Notes under the pieces: model-generated
Database searches by the model: none
The model's input: only the letters and a program-made list of their open reading frames with translations
Told to the model about the DNA's origin: nothing
Shown: positions 1 through 9,223 of the stretch, in pieces
Layout: each line of letters begins with the position of its first letter
Position numbering within the stretch: position 1 is the first letter of the stretch
Program-made: the position numbers and the translations under genes
Source: Calditrichota bacterium
GTDB lineage: Bacteria; CLD3
DNA: 64,000 bases
Direction: 5' to 3'
Assembly: GCA_008501735.1 (NCBI GenBank)
Contig: QQUF01000007.1
Location: 43,527-107,526 of the forward strand

Positions 1-200
1 TCTCAGAAGTTCAAATCGGCATTTTCTCAGATAGAATTAAGTATTTAACAGATCACTTAAAAACACACAAAAAAGACCACCATACAAGAAGAGGTCTTTT
101 TATTTTAATCGGTAAAAGAAGAAGACTCTTAGATTATTTGAAAGCTTCTGACATTAGTCGTTACAGAGCAGTAATTGCCAAACTCGGCATAAGAAAGTAA
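1..200 (+). CDS. rpsO: 30S ribosomal protein S15, 3' part only
   Basis: The reading frame is open from the left edge and ends with TAA at 198-200. It encodes the C-terminal about 65 residues of ribosomal protein S15, which binds 16S rRNA in the platform of the small subunit. Recognisable family segments are [26 protein letters not shown] and [10 protein letters not shown], and the end is AKLGIRK. The 5' end lies outside the window. The gene is followed 19 bases later by pnp, the classical rpsO-pnp order, in which the two genes are usually co-transcribed. Confidence 0.95.
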   Translation, partial: SEVQIGIFSDRIKYLTDHLKTHKKDHHTRRGLFILIGKRRRLLDYLKASDISRYRAVIAKLGIRK

Positions 201-219
201 TTTAGGAGAACTTTGATTT

Positions 220-2421
220 ATGATTACTCGCAAAGAAATTGAACTTGGCGGTAGAAAATTCTCTATCGAAATTGGAAAAGTCGCCAAACAAGCTGACGGA
301 ACTGCGTGGGTTCGGTATAACGATACAATTGCACTTGTTACTGTTGTTGCAGCACACGAAGCTAGACCTGACCAAGGGTTTTTTCCTCTTTCAGTAGATT
401 ATCGCGAAAAGTATTACTCTGCGGGTAAGATCCCTGGAGGTTACATTAAGAGAGAAGCAAGACCATCTGAGAAAGAAATCTTAAGTGCAAGACTTGTAGA
501 TAGACCAATAAGACCTCTGTTTCCAAGTAGTTTTATGAATGAAACTCAAGTAATGGTGCAAATCATTTCAAGCGACCAAGAAAACGATGCAGATGTTTTA
601 GCTGTTATCGGAGCAAGTGTCGCAATTTGTACTTCTGACATTCCTTTCGCTGGACCTTGTGCAGCTGTTAGAGTTGGAAGAATCGACAATGAATTGGTAA
701 TCAATCCAACTTTCAAGCAAGTCGAAGAAAGTGATTTAGAGCTTGTAATTGCAGGTTCAGCAGATTCAATTTTAATGGTTGAAGGTGCTGTAAAAGAACT
801 CACTGAAAGTGATATTCTTGAAGCAATAAAATTCGGGCATACTTACATTCAACAAATTGTTGAGTTGCAAAACGAAATTATCAGTGAAATTGGTAAAGAA
901 AAACGTGAACACGTTGAGCCAGAAGTTGACGAAGAACTCGTTGCAAAAATCACTGAACTAATCGGCGACCAACTTGTAGAAGCAGTCAGAATTACCGATA
1001 GACAAGATAGAAAAGCTAGATTCAAAGAAATCAATACAACAATAATTGAAGCCTTAGAAGAAGAATATCCTGAATGCGGAAAACTCGTTAAAACTATCGC
1101 TCACGACATCGAAAAAGTCGAAACTCGTAAGATGATGATTAACGAAAACGTAAGACTTGACGGAAGAAGTCCTGACGAAATTCGCGATATTACTTGCGAA
1201 GTCGGAATTTTACCAAGAGCTCACGGTTCAGGTTTATTCACAAGAGGTCAAACACAATCACTTGGAGTTTGTACTCTCGGAACTGGTGTTGACGCTCAAA
1301 GAATTGACAACCTCGAAGGCGATATTTCTAAAAGTTTTATGCTTCATTACAACTTCCCTCCTTTTTCAACAGGTGAAGTAAAAAGAGTTGGTTCTGTAAG
1401 CCGTCGTGAAATTGGTCACGGAAACTTAGCTGAAAGAGCTTTAACTCCTGTCATTCCAAATGAAGAAATTTTCCCATACACAATCAGACTTGTTTCTGAA
1501 GTTCTTGAATCAAACGGTTCAAGTTCAATGGCTTCTGTTTGTTCAAATTCAATGTCTTTAATGGACACTGGAGTTCCGATAAAAGCTCCTGTTGCAGGAA
1601 TTGCAATGGGCTTAATCAAGGAAGACGATAACATTGTTATCCTTTCTGACATTCTTGGAGATGAAGACCATCTTGGAGATATGGATTTTAAAGTTGCTGG
1701 AACTGCCGAAGGAATTACTGCCGTTCAAATGGATATTAAAATCAAAGGGATTTCCTTTGAAATTATGGAAGAAGCACTCGAAAGAGCTTTGCAAGGCAGA
1801 CTTCATATTTTAGAAATTATGAACAAAACAATTTCTTCACCAAGAAAAGAACTTAGCGAATACGCTCCAAGAATTGTATCTTTCCGAATTCCGCAAGATA
1901 CAATTGGTTCGGTAATTGGACCTGGTGGAAAAATGATTCGTGAAATTATCGAAACAACTGGTGCAAAAATTGACATTAGCGATGACGGAACTGTGATTGT
2001 TGCTTCTGTTGACGGAGCAGGTGGAGAACAAGCTGTTAACTTTATCAAAAAACTTGTTGAACAACCTGAACCCGGAAAAACTTACGAAGGAACTATTAAA
2101 AAAATCGTCGATTTTGGTGCTTTCGTTGAAATTCTTCCAGGTAAAGAAGGTCTTTTACACATTTCTGAAATTTCAAATGAAACCAGAGTTAATGATGTAA
2201 ATGATTTCTACAAAGTTGGCGATACAGTTAAAGTTAAACTTCTCAAAGTTGACCGAGGCAAATTCGTTTTGAGTGCAAGAGCTTTGCTTCCTGGTTACGT
2301 TGAAAAACCAAGCAGACCACAAAGAGATGGTGGAAGAAATTTCAGTCGTGATAACAGAGACAGGGATAATCGCGATAACAGAGATAAATTCCGTAAACCA
2401 CCTCGTAGAGATGACAATTAA
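220..2421 (+). CDS. pnp: Polyribonucleotide nucleotidyltransferase (PNPase)
   Basis: This 733-residue protein is a phosphorolytic 3'-to-5' exoribonuclease that degrades mRNA to nucleoside diphosphates in the cytoplasm. Two RNase PH-type halves flank a helical linker: the N-terminal half is about residues 10-140 and the catalytic second half about 320-540, with FTRGQTQSLGVCTLG. A KH domain follows at about 560-615 (IGSVIGPGGKMIREIIE), then an S1 domain at about 617-695 (VDFGAFVEILPGKEGLLHIS). The last 35 or so residues are a charged tail of Arg, Asp and Asn, a lineage-specific RNA-binding-like extension. A strong ribosome binding site (TAGGAGAA) precedes the ATG. It lies directly downstream of rpsO. 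Confidence 0.97.
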   Translation: MITRKEIELGGRKFSIEIGKVAKQADGTAWVRYNDTIALVTVVAAHEARPDQGFFPLSVDYREKYYSAGKIPGGYIKREARPSEKEILSARLVDRPIRPLFPSSFMNETQVMVQIISSDQENDADVLAVIGASVAICTSDIPFAGPCAAVRVGRIDNELVINPTFKQVEESDLELVIAGSADSILMVEGAVKELTESDILEAIKFGHTYIQQIVELQNEIISEIGKEKREHVEPEVDEELVAKITELIGDQLVEAVRITDRQDRKARFKEINTTIIEALEEEYPECGKLVKTIAHDIEKVETRKMMINENVRLDGRSPDEIRDITCEVGILPRAHGSGLFTRGQTQSLGVCTLGTGVDAQRIDNLEGDISKSFMLHYNFPPFSTGEVKRVGSVSRREIGHGNLAERALTPVIPNEEIFPYTIRLVSEVLESNGSSSMASVCSNSMSLMDTGVPIKAPVAGIAMGLIKEDDNIVILSDILGDEDHLGDMDFKVAGTAEGITAVQMDIKIKGISFEIMEEALERALQGRLHILEIMNKTISSPRKELSEYAPRIVSFRIPQDTIGSVIGPGGKMIREIIETTGAKIDISDDGTVIVASVDGAGGEQAVNFIKKLVEQPEPGKTYEGTIKKIVDFGAFVEILPGKEGLLHISEISNETRVNDVNDFYKVGDTVKVKLLKVDRGKFVLSARALLPGYVEKPSRPQRDGGRNFSRDNRDRDNRDNRDKFRKPPRRDDN

Positions 2422-2436
2422 TAAAAGGACTTTTAG

Positions 2437-3666
2437 TTGTCAAACTTTCAAAAATCTACACTTCCTAACGGAGTCAGAGTTTTAACTGAAAAAATGGCGA
2501 ATGTTCGCTCCGTTAGTTTAGGTGTTTGGGTAATGTCAGGTTCTCGTAATGAAACTCCTGAAAACAACGGAGTTAGTCACTTTGTCGAGCATATGGTTTT
2601 CAAAGGAACTGAAACGCGAAGTGCAAATGACATTGCTGAAAGTATCGAATCAGTAGGTGGGATTTTGAATGCTTTTACAAGTCGCGAAACAACTTGTTTT
2701 TATGCAAAAGTTATGGACCAACATCAGCCAATGGCTTTGGAGGTCCTTTCTGATTTAATTACTTCCCCAAAATTAGACATTAAAGATGTTCGTAAGGAAC
2801 GCAAAGTTGTTCTTGAAGAATTGAAAAATTCTGAAGACACTCCCGACGACATTATTCACGATCATTTTATTAAAAATGTTTTTTACCGCTCTCCTTTGGG
2901 ATTCCCAATTTTAGGACCTAAAAAAAATGTTCGCTCTTTTAGCCCTGAATCTGTACAAAGCTACTTAACATCAAATTACACTCCTGACAGAATCCTCGTT
3001 TCTGCTTCAGGTAATATTGACCACCAAAAAATTGTTGAAGATTCCGCAAAGTGGCTCGGAATATTAAAAGGGCAATTTCAAGGTACTGAAAACCAAATTG
3101 GAACTTTTAGAAAAGGCACTTTCACCAAAACAGCTGAAATTCAACAAGCACATATTTTAATGGGTGGAAGATGTTTCTCTTACGCTCACAAATATAGATT
3201 TCCCTTGCTTGTCTTAAACACAGTTTTAGGTGGTGGAATGAGCTCAAGACTTTTCAGAACAATTCGTGAAGACAAAGGTTTAGCTTACTCAATTTATTCA
3301 TATTTAGAAAAATTTGTCGATTCTGGGATCTATGGAATTTATGCAGGAACTGACAAAAACAAAGTTCAACAGTGCATAGACTTAATTTGGAAAGAGCTTA
3401 AAAAACTAACCAAAGAAAAAATATCTGATGCTGAACTTTCAAGAATAAAATCTCAGATAAAGGGTAGCTTAATGCTTTCCCTTGAAAGCACTTCCTCAAG
3501 AATGATGAAGTTAGCTCGAATGGAACTTTATTCAGGAAAATTTGAGACTTTAGACTCAACAATCAAAGCAATAGATTCTGTAACGGCAGAGCAAGTTATG
3601 GAAGTTGCAAATGAAATATTTACAGACAAAAATTTATCAATAACAATTATTAAACCTAAAAAATAG
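2437..3666 (+). CDS. M16 family zinc metallopeptidase (mitochondrial processing peptidase-like)
   Basis: This 409-residue protein has the inverted zinc motif HFVEH at residues 48-52, with downstream glutamates in ERKVVLEELKNSEDTPDD, which together define catalytically competent M16 peptidases. The C-terminal half has the family's substrate-holding segment GGGMSSRLFRTIREDKGLAYS. It has no signal peptide, so it is probably cytoplasmic; family members degrade peptides or process precursors. The start is a TTG at 2437 with AAAGGA 8 bases upstream, placing the gene 15 bases after pnp. pnp followed by an M16 protease is a common neighbourhood. The physiological substrate cannot be read from the sequence. 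Confidence 0.93.
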   Translation: MSNFQKSTLPNGVRVLTEKMANVRSVSLGVWVMSGSRNETPENNGVSHFVEHMVFKGTETRSANDIAESIESVGGILNAFTSRETTCFYAKVMDQHQPMALEVLSDLITSPKLDIKDVRKERKVVLEELKNSEDTPDDIIHDHFIKNVFYRSPLGFPILGPKKNVRSFSPESVQSYLTSNYTPDRILVSASGNIDHQKIVEDSAKWLGILKGQFQGTENQIGTFRKGTFTKTAEIQQAHILMGGRCFSYAHKYRFPLLVLNTVLGGGMSSRLFRTIREDKGLAYSIYSYLEKFVDSGIYGIYAGTDKNKVQQCIDLIWKELKKLTKEKISDAELSRIKSQIKGSLMLSLESTSSRMMKLARMELYSGKFETLDSTIKAIDSVTAEQVMEVANEIFTDKNLSITIIKPKK

Positions 3667-3674
3667 GTACCAAA

Positions 3675-4790
3675 ATGTTAATCGGTTTACCCAAAGAAAT
3701 AAAAAATAATGAGAACCGTGTTGCATTAACTCCTGGTGGAGTTGAATTATTTAAGTCAAACGGACACGATGTTCTTGTAGAAAAGAATGCTGGAATTGGA
3801 AGCGGCTTTGAAGACGAAACTTACATAAATGCCGGAGCAACAATTGTTGAAACAGCAAGTGAAGTTTTTGAAAAAGCCGAAATGATTGTAAAAGTAAAAG
3901 AACCACAACCAAACGAAGTCAAAATGATTCGCCACGGACAAATTGTGTTTACTTACTTTCACTTTGCGGCAAGTAGGGAATTAACTGACGGAATTATGAA
4001 CACTGGTTGTATCGCTATTGCTTACGAGACTGTGAAATCTAAAGATGGGAAATTGCCTTTGCTCGAACCAATGAGTGAAATCGCTGGAAGAATGTCAATC
4101 CAAGAAGGTGCATTAAACTTAGAAAGTCGAATGGGTGGAAGAGGCGTTTTACTTTCTGGAGTCCCTGGTACTCAAAGAGGAAATGTAATGATTCTTGGTG
4201 GTGGAACTGTTGGAACAAACGCTGCCAAAATGGCTGCTGGACTCGGTGCAAACGTAACAATTTTCGATATAAATTTGGAAAGACTTCGTTACCTTGATGA
4301 CGTAATGCCTAAAAATGTAATGACAAGAATGTCAAGCCCTGCAAACATTAAAGAAGCACTCCCAACAACTGATTTGGTAATTGGGGCTGTTTTACTTCCA
4401 GGAGCAAAAGCACCAAATTTAATCACAAAAGATATGCTTAATTTGATGAGAAAAGGTTCAGTTGTTGTTGATGTTGCTGTTGACCAAGGTGGTTGCATCG
4501 AAACTTGTAAACCAACTACTCACGAAAATCCAACTTATGTAGTTAATGATGTAATTCATTATTGTGTTGCGAATATGCCAGGAGCAGTTCCTTACACTTC
4601 AACAATTGCTTTAACAAATGCAACCTTGAGTTATGCAATCCAAATCGCAAACAAAGGTTACAAAAAAGCACTTCTTGAAAACACAGACTTACTAAGTGGA
4701 TTGAGTGTTCACAAAGGCACTTTAACTTGTGCAGGAACTGCAAAAAGTTTTGATATGGATTATACTTCACCGATTGGAGTCCTTAGCTAA
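3675..4790 (+). CDS. ald: Alanine dehydrogenase
   Basis: This 371-residue protein has the usual length of NAD-dependent L-alanine dehydrogenases, which interconvert alanine with pyruvate and ammonia. The N-terminal signature IGLPKEIKNNENRVALTP, the conserved lysine and histidine segments VKVKEPQP and YFHFAA, and the Rossmann motif GGGTVGTNAAKMAAGLGA followed by the acidic residue of FDIN are all present. The C-terminal part has NDVIHYCVANMPGAVPYTST. It starts 8 bases after the M16 gene and is probably in the same transcript. A perfect hairpin overlaps its stop codon. Confidence 0.96.
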   Translation: MLIGLPKEIKNNENRVALTPGGVELFKSNGHDVLVEKNAGIGSGFEDETYINAGATIVETASEVFEKAEMIVKVKEPQPNEVKMIRHGQIVFTYFHFAASRELTDGIMNTGCIAIAYETVKSKDGKLPLLEPMSEIAGRMSIQEGALNLESRMGGRGVLLSGVPGTQRGNVMILGGGTVGTNAAKMAAGLGANVTIFDINLERLRYLDDVMPKNVMTRMSSPANIKEALPTTDLVIGAVLLPGAKAPNLITKDMLNLMRKGSVVVDVAVDQGGCIETCKPTTHENPTYVVNDVIHYCVANMPGAVPYTSTIALTNATLSYAIQIANKGYKKALLENTDLLSGLSVHKGTLTCAGTAKSFDMDYTSPIGVLS

Positions 4791-4811
4791 AATTTCATTT
4801 TGAAATTTTAG
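4787..4811 (+). terminator. Hairpin over the ald stop codon
   Basis: An 11-bp perfect inverted repeat (CTAAAATTTCA / TGAAATTTTAG) with a 3-base loop begins one base before the ald stop codon and ends 13 bases before the dut start. It is AT-rich and has no clear T-run, so it is a weak terminator at best. It might instead protect the 3' end or modulate dut translation. Confidence 0.4.
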
Positions 4812-4823
4812 AAAAATTCAACT

Positions 4824-5267
4824 GTGAAAAATATTCAGGTCAAAATTAAATTTCTTACTGAAAAAAAACTTTTTCCCAAATACCAAACGATTGGCTCTTC
4901 AGGAATGGACATTTATGCTTGTACTGAAAAGCCAATTGTTATTTCTGCAGGTGAAACGGCAAAGATTCCAACAGGTTTTGCTATGGCAATTCCAGAAGGT
5001 TACGAAGCTCAAATCCGTCCAAGAAGTGGACTTGCTGCAAAATTTAATATTGGTGTGATAAATTCACCTGGAACAATTGATGCAGATTATCGAGGTGAAG
5101 TTCAGATTCTACTGTCAAATTTTTCAAAAAATGAATTCACTGTGAACCCGAATGACAGAATTGCTCAAATGGTAATTCAAGAAGTTATTTTGGCAAATTG
5201 GCAAGAAACCGAGAAACTTCCTGACAGCCTCAGAAGTGAAGGCGGTTTTGGACACACAGGGATTTAA
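4824..5267 (+). CDS. dut: Deoxyuridine 5'-triphosphate nucleotidohydrolase (dUTPase)
   Basis: This 147-residue protein matches the trimeric dUTPase family, which hydrolyses dUTP to dUMP and pyrophosphate, keeping uracil out of DNA and feeding dTMP synthesis. The motifs are visible: motif 1 SSGMDIYA, motif 2 RPRSGLA, motif 3 PGTIDADYRGEV with the catalytic aspartate, motif 4 DRIAQMVI, and the C-terminal motif 5 RSEGGFGHTG, which closes the active site. The start is a GTG at 4824. There is no strong ribosome binding site. Confidence 0.96.
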   Translation: MKNIQVKIKFLTEKKLFPKYQTIGSSGMDIYACTEKPIVISAGETAKIPTGFAMAIPEGYEAQIRPRSGLAAKFNIGVINSPGTIDADYRGEVQILLSNFSKNEFTVNPNDRIAQMVIQEVILANWQETEKLPDSLRSEGGFGHTGI

Positions 5268-5340
5268 ATGTTAGCTTAATCACAAAATTTAATTTTCAAA
5301 TTGATTAGATTTTGAGCTACACAAAATAAACAAAGATACA

Positions 5341-6122
5341 ATGGGACAAATTCTTAACTACCACAAAGTAATGGATAATTTTGAATGGGGTTTAACGCGA
5401 GTTAATCTCAAGCAATTTGAAAATCATTGCAAATACTTGTCTGAGAATGGCTTCGAATCTTTAACTTTCGAAGAATTTTCTAAAAACAAAATTTCAAATG
5501 AAGACAAAAAATTTGCAATTACTTTTGATGACGGTTATGAAAGTGTTTACGAAAATGCTTTTCCAATTCTTAAAAAATATGGATTCAAAGCAACAGTGTT
5601 TGTAATTACAAACTTTATTAACAAAGAAAATTTGTGGGATGTAAATATTGGTTGGAAAAAATTCAAACACCTTAGCGAAAAACAAATTTTAGAATTAGAC
5701 GCAAGTGGTTGGGAAATTGCCTCTCATACTTGCAACCACAAATCTTTAAGTCATTTAAATGACAAAGATTTAAAAAGTGAACTACAAGACTCTAAACAAA
5801 GATTAGAATCTTTACTAAAAAAAAAATTCTGTCAATTGCATATCCTTTCGGCATTTTTGATAAAAAAGTTATTAAATTCGCTGAAGAATTGGGTTACAAA
5901 TACGGAACAGGTAATTATTCTTTTTTTGAAACCGAAAACCCAAAGATGCAAATTACAAGGTTTAATGTGTATTTAACTGATACATTAAATGATTTTGTTA
6001 ATAAATTAGAATCAAAGAAATTTGAACAGAGGAAACTTAGATTGATAAATTTTTGTGCAAATGGAACTGTTATTGTAAAACAATGGCGAGATTTTTTAGT
6101 TAGGAGAACTTTATGCCTTTAA
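5341..6122 (+). pseudogene. Polysaccharide deacetylase (NodB-type), frame broken at a run of ten A
   Basis: The first frame (5341-5976) encodes a NodB-fold deacetylase start with the metal and catalytic motif TFDDGYES and the histidine motif SHTCNHKSL. After the A10 run at 5817-5826 this frame loses family similarity. Reading on in the -1 frame gives KKKILSIAYPFGIFDKKVI and then EELGYKYGTGNYS, the expected third motif region, and stays open to TAA at 6120-6122. The joined product would be about 260 residues, normal for the family. The family removes N- or O-acetyl groups from cell-wall or exopolysaccharides. The break could be a sequencing error, a true mutation, or slippage on the A-run. The 3' end overlaps the next gene by 10 bases, which favours an intact gene in the cell. 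Confidence 0.82.
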
Positions 6123-7951
6123 GCAAAGAAGAACTCGAAAAAATCCGTTTAGAGGTTCGACAAAACCTTGAATCTGAAGTTCGTGATGGAAAATTCAATC
6201 CTTTAGAAGGCACTGAGAAGAAAAAAGTTGTCATAAAAGACAGCGAAGCTATTAAAGATAAAGTCAAAGAGTCTATCGTTGACGAGGAGAAAAAAAGACT
6301 TCAACTTTTAGCTCAAGGAATGGTCGAATATACAAATCGAGACGGCGAAATTGACATCGTAAGCCCAGAAGTTGCCTACGCAAGAGATTCTGAAAGAGAA
6401 ATTTATGAAAGTGCACTTCGAAAAGAGACCCTTCAGAAACAAATTCCAATTTGGGTTGGAGTATTTTTACTTGTTGTTTTAGTTGGATTATATTTCCTTC
6501 CAAACCCTGAGCAATCAGAACCTAATTTGCTAAAAGTGGATTCAAATATTGAAGGAGCAACAGTTTATATTGACGGTCAAATTTCAGATTATACAACCCC
6601 TTGCTTAATCCAAAATATCGAAGTCGGAACTCACGCAATTAGTGTAAAAAAAGATGGCTTTTTTGTTGATGCTCCTTTTAAAGAAGTAACAATTGATACA
6701 ACAAAATTAATTTCTGTTTACTTTCAACTAAAAGCATCTACAGAATATGGTTACTTAGATATAAAAACAAATATTGATGGCGTAAATATTTTAATTGAAG
6801 ATGAATACATTGAGCAAAAGGCAAATGAAGGTCCAGTTAAAGTTGAAATCGGCTCTCGAAAAGTTGCCGTTGAACGTTCTGGATATACAGCATTTCCTTT
6901 TTTTCAATCAGTTGAAGTTCAAAAAGACCAAACTTCAAATGTTTATTTCAACCTTTCGAGAATTGAAGTAAAAAAAGCTGTTAGACGAGAATTGAGAATC
7001 ACTTCTAATGTTAAGGATAGCGAAATTTACTTAAATGGAGAACCCACAGGAAAATTTGCTGATTATACTTTTACAGACTTAGAAGCTGGTGTTTACTCTG
7101 TTTTCGTAAAAAAAGATGGCTTTGAAGAACCTAAACCCAAAAGTATTACTTTTAGTACGACAAGTGATAAGATTGTTGAATTTAACTTTGAACTTTCTGA
7201 AATTTACATTGGTGGAATTGAAGTTACAACTGAACCTGTTCAAGGTGAAATTATTATCGATGGCATTTCTAGAGGTTTTGGGCAATATAGAAAAACTCTA
7301 AATACAATTGGCGAAGTTGAAATTGCTTTTGGAAAAGTAGAAGGTTACTTAACTCCTAAACCTGAAAGAATTCTATTTGCTGGTGAAAATGAGCTTGTTA
7401 AAGTAAATGGTGTTTATGATCCTTTTATCAAAATAAGCGTTGCATTAGACCAGTCTAAAACCGTCCAAGAAAATGGTGCAAAGGTTGATGTTGGTTACTT
7501 TGATATTCAAAGTAACAATTTTACCGTTCAAGAGAATTCGGAAGGTGTAATTATACGGCGTTCAGATATTCAGAAATTTTATCATTGGGAACTTGGTTAC
7601 GATAAACTTGGAAGTCCAGCTATTCAACTATCGTTTGACCTACCAGAAAATTACGATTTCTCTAAAGGTTTCAAACTTTACCTTTGGGCTTATTCTTCAA
7701 ATGATAATTATCCTTTAACTTTTGTGAATAATTCAACAATGGCAATTTTTATCAATAACCGTTACATTCGCAAAAAATATGAGCCTAAATACAACGTTAG
7801 CAAAGACACAAGGCTTGGTTTTGATGAACTTGACATTAGCTCCTATGTAAAACCTGGTGAAAATAAATTAGTTTTACGTACAACAGAAGAAACAACAAAT
7901 TACTTACTCGTCAGAAGAATAGAATTATCCAATGAAACAAGCCAAAATTAA
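6113..7951 (+). CDS. Membrane-anchored PEGA-repeat protein
   Basis: This 612-residue protein has a charged, Glu/Lys-rich N-terminal region of about 115 residues with no signal peptide. One transmembrane helix follows at about residues 120-138 (IPIWVGVFLLVVLVGLYFL), then at least four PEGA-like beta repeats, each with a YIDG, YLNG or IIDG core: GATVYIDGQ, VNILIEDEY, SEIYLNGEPTG and GEIIIDGISRG. The C-terminal about 150 residues look like a beta-sandwich. The predicted topology is a cytoplasmic N-terminus with the repeats in the periplasm, where PEGA repeats usually contact the envelope. The ribosome binding site TAGGAGAA precedes the ATG. Specific function is unknown. Confidence 0.8.
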   Translation: MPLSKEELEKIRLEVRQNLESEVRDGKFNPLEGTEKKKVVIKDSEAIKDKVKESIVDEEKKRLQLLAQGMVEYTNRDGEIDIVSPEVAYARDSEREIYESALRKETLQKQIPIWVGVFLLVVLVGLYFLPNPEQSEPNLLKVDSNIEGATVYIDGQISDYTTPCLIQNIEVGTHAISVKKDGFFVDAPFKEVTIDTTKLISVYFQLKASTEYGYLDIKTNIDGVNILIEDEYIEQKANEGPVKVEIGSRKVAVERSGYTAFPFFQSVEVQKDQTSNVYFNLSRIEVKKAVRRELRITSNVKDSEIYLNGEPTGKFADYTFTDLEAGVYSVFVKKDGFEEPKPKSITFSTTSDKIVEFNFELSEIYIGGIEVTTEPVQGEIIIDGISRGFGQYRKTLNTIGEVEIAFGKVEGYLTPKPERILFAGENELVKVNGVYDPFIKISVALDQSKTVQENGAKVDVGYFDIQSNNFTVQENSEGVIIRRSDIQKFYHWELGYDKLGSPAIQLSFDLPENYDFSKGFKLYLWAYSSNDNYPLTFVNNSTMAIFINNRYIRKKYEPKYNVSKDTRLGFDELDISSYVKPGENKLVLRTTEETTNYLLVRRIELSNETSQN

Positions 7952-9221
7952 TGTTCTTCTTATCGGCTCTGGAGGTCGTGAGCATTCTCTTGCTTTGTCA
8001 ATTTCCAAAAGCCCTAATTTACAAAAACTAATTTGTATTCCGGGGAATCCGGGAATTTCTGAAACCTGCGAATCAATTCAAGTTTCAATTTCTGACTTCG
8101 ACTCAATCAATGAAATTGTTGTCAGCAATTCCATTGATTTAATAATTGTTGGACCTGAACAACCTCTGGCAGAAGGTATTCAAGATTATTTCACTGAAAA
8201 GGGAATTTTGGTTTTCGGACCTTCTCAAAAAGCCGCCCAAATCGAAAGTTCAAAAGCATTTGCAAAAGATTTGATGAAAAAATACGGCATTCCAACAGCT
8301 GCTTATGAAATCTGTAATTCCTTTTCAGAATCCTTAGTTACACTCAAAAAATTCAATGAGCAAGTTGTTGTAAAAGTTTCAGGTTTAGCTGGTGGAAAAG
8401 GTGCAATCGTTTGCCAATCTCATACAGAAGCTAGACAAGCATTAAAAGACATTTTTACTGAAAAATCTTACGGTGAAGCAGGTAGTTCAGTTGTTTTGGA
8501 AGAATTTATGGAAGGTGAAGAAGTCTCACTTTTCGCTTTTTGCGATGGAAAAGATTATGTTTTGCTTTCTTCTGCCCAAGACCACAAAAGAATTTATGAA
8601 GGAGACAAAGGAGCAAACACTGGAGGAATGGGAGCTTATTCACCTGCTCCAATTGCTACAAAAGAACTCATTGAAGAAGCTAAAAATAAAATTATCTCAC
8701 CAACTCTTGAAGCACTAAACAAAGAAGGAATTCCTTACATTGGAGTTCTTTACGCAGGTTTAATGGTTACGAATGAAGGTGCGAAAGTTGTTGAATTTAA
8801 TTGCCGTTTGGGAGACCCTGAAACGCAAGTTGTTTTACCTTTGGTCAAATCCGACACTTTAGAACTAATGTTTCAATGTGCAAAAGGCGATGTCTCCAAT
8901 TACAAATTAGAACTCTCAGACAAATTTGCTTCGACAGTTGTTTTAGCTTCAAAAGGTTATCCTTTCTCTTATAGCAAAGGAAAAGAAATTAAGTTACACC
9001 CTAACTTTGAAAACTCTGATTCACAAATTCTTTTTCACGCTGGAACAAAATTAGAAAACGGAAAATTACTTACAAATGGCGGAAGAGTTTTAGCTTGCAC
9101 TGGAATTGGTAACTCTGTCAAAGAAAGTTTGGACTTAGCTTACGACTTAGTCGAGAAAGTTGAATTTGCAGGCAAAACTTTCCGTAAAGACATTGGGTGG
9201 CGAGCTTTAGCAAAAAGTTAA
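7932..9221 (+). CDS. purD: Phosphoribosylamine--glycine ligase (GARS)
   Basis: This 429-residue protein has the full length of a monofunctional PurD, which joins glycine to phosphoribosylamine with ATP in the second step of purine synthesis. Visible features are the N-terminal GSGGREHSLA, the ATP-grasp segments VVVKVSGLAGGKGA and VLEEFMEGEEVS, the HKRIYEGDKGANTGGMGAYSP motif region, and the metal-binding NCRLGDPETQ. The start lies inside the 3' end of the PEGA gene (20-base overlap), so translation is probably coupled. No other purine gene is in the window. Confidence 0.97.
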   Translation: MKQAKINVLLIGSGGREHSLALSISKSPNLQKLICIPGNPGISETCESIQVSISDFDSINEIVVSNSIDLIIVGPEQPLAEGIQDYFTEKGILVFGPSQKAAQIESSKAFAKDLMKKYGIPTAAYEICNSFSESLVTLKKFNEQVVVKVSGLAGGKGAIVCQSHTEARQALKDIFTEKSYGEAGSSVVLEEFMEGEEVSLFAFCDGKDYVLLSSAQDHKRIYEGDKGANTGGMGAYSPAPIATKELIEEAKNKIISPTLEALNKEGIPYIGVLYAGLMVTNEGAKVVEFNCRLGDPETQVVLPLVKSDTLELMFQCAKGDVSNYKLELSDKFASTVVLASKGYPFSYSKGKEIKLHPNFENSDSQILFHAGTKLENGKLLTNGGRVLACTGIGNSVKESLDLAYDLVEKVEFAGKTFRKDIGWRALAKS

Positions 9222-9223
9222 TT

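Noticed and set aside
1157..1381. Plus-strand frame inside pnp, and similar frames inside other genes
   Set aside because: They overlap strongly supported genes in another frame, have no ribosome binding site and no family resemblance.
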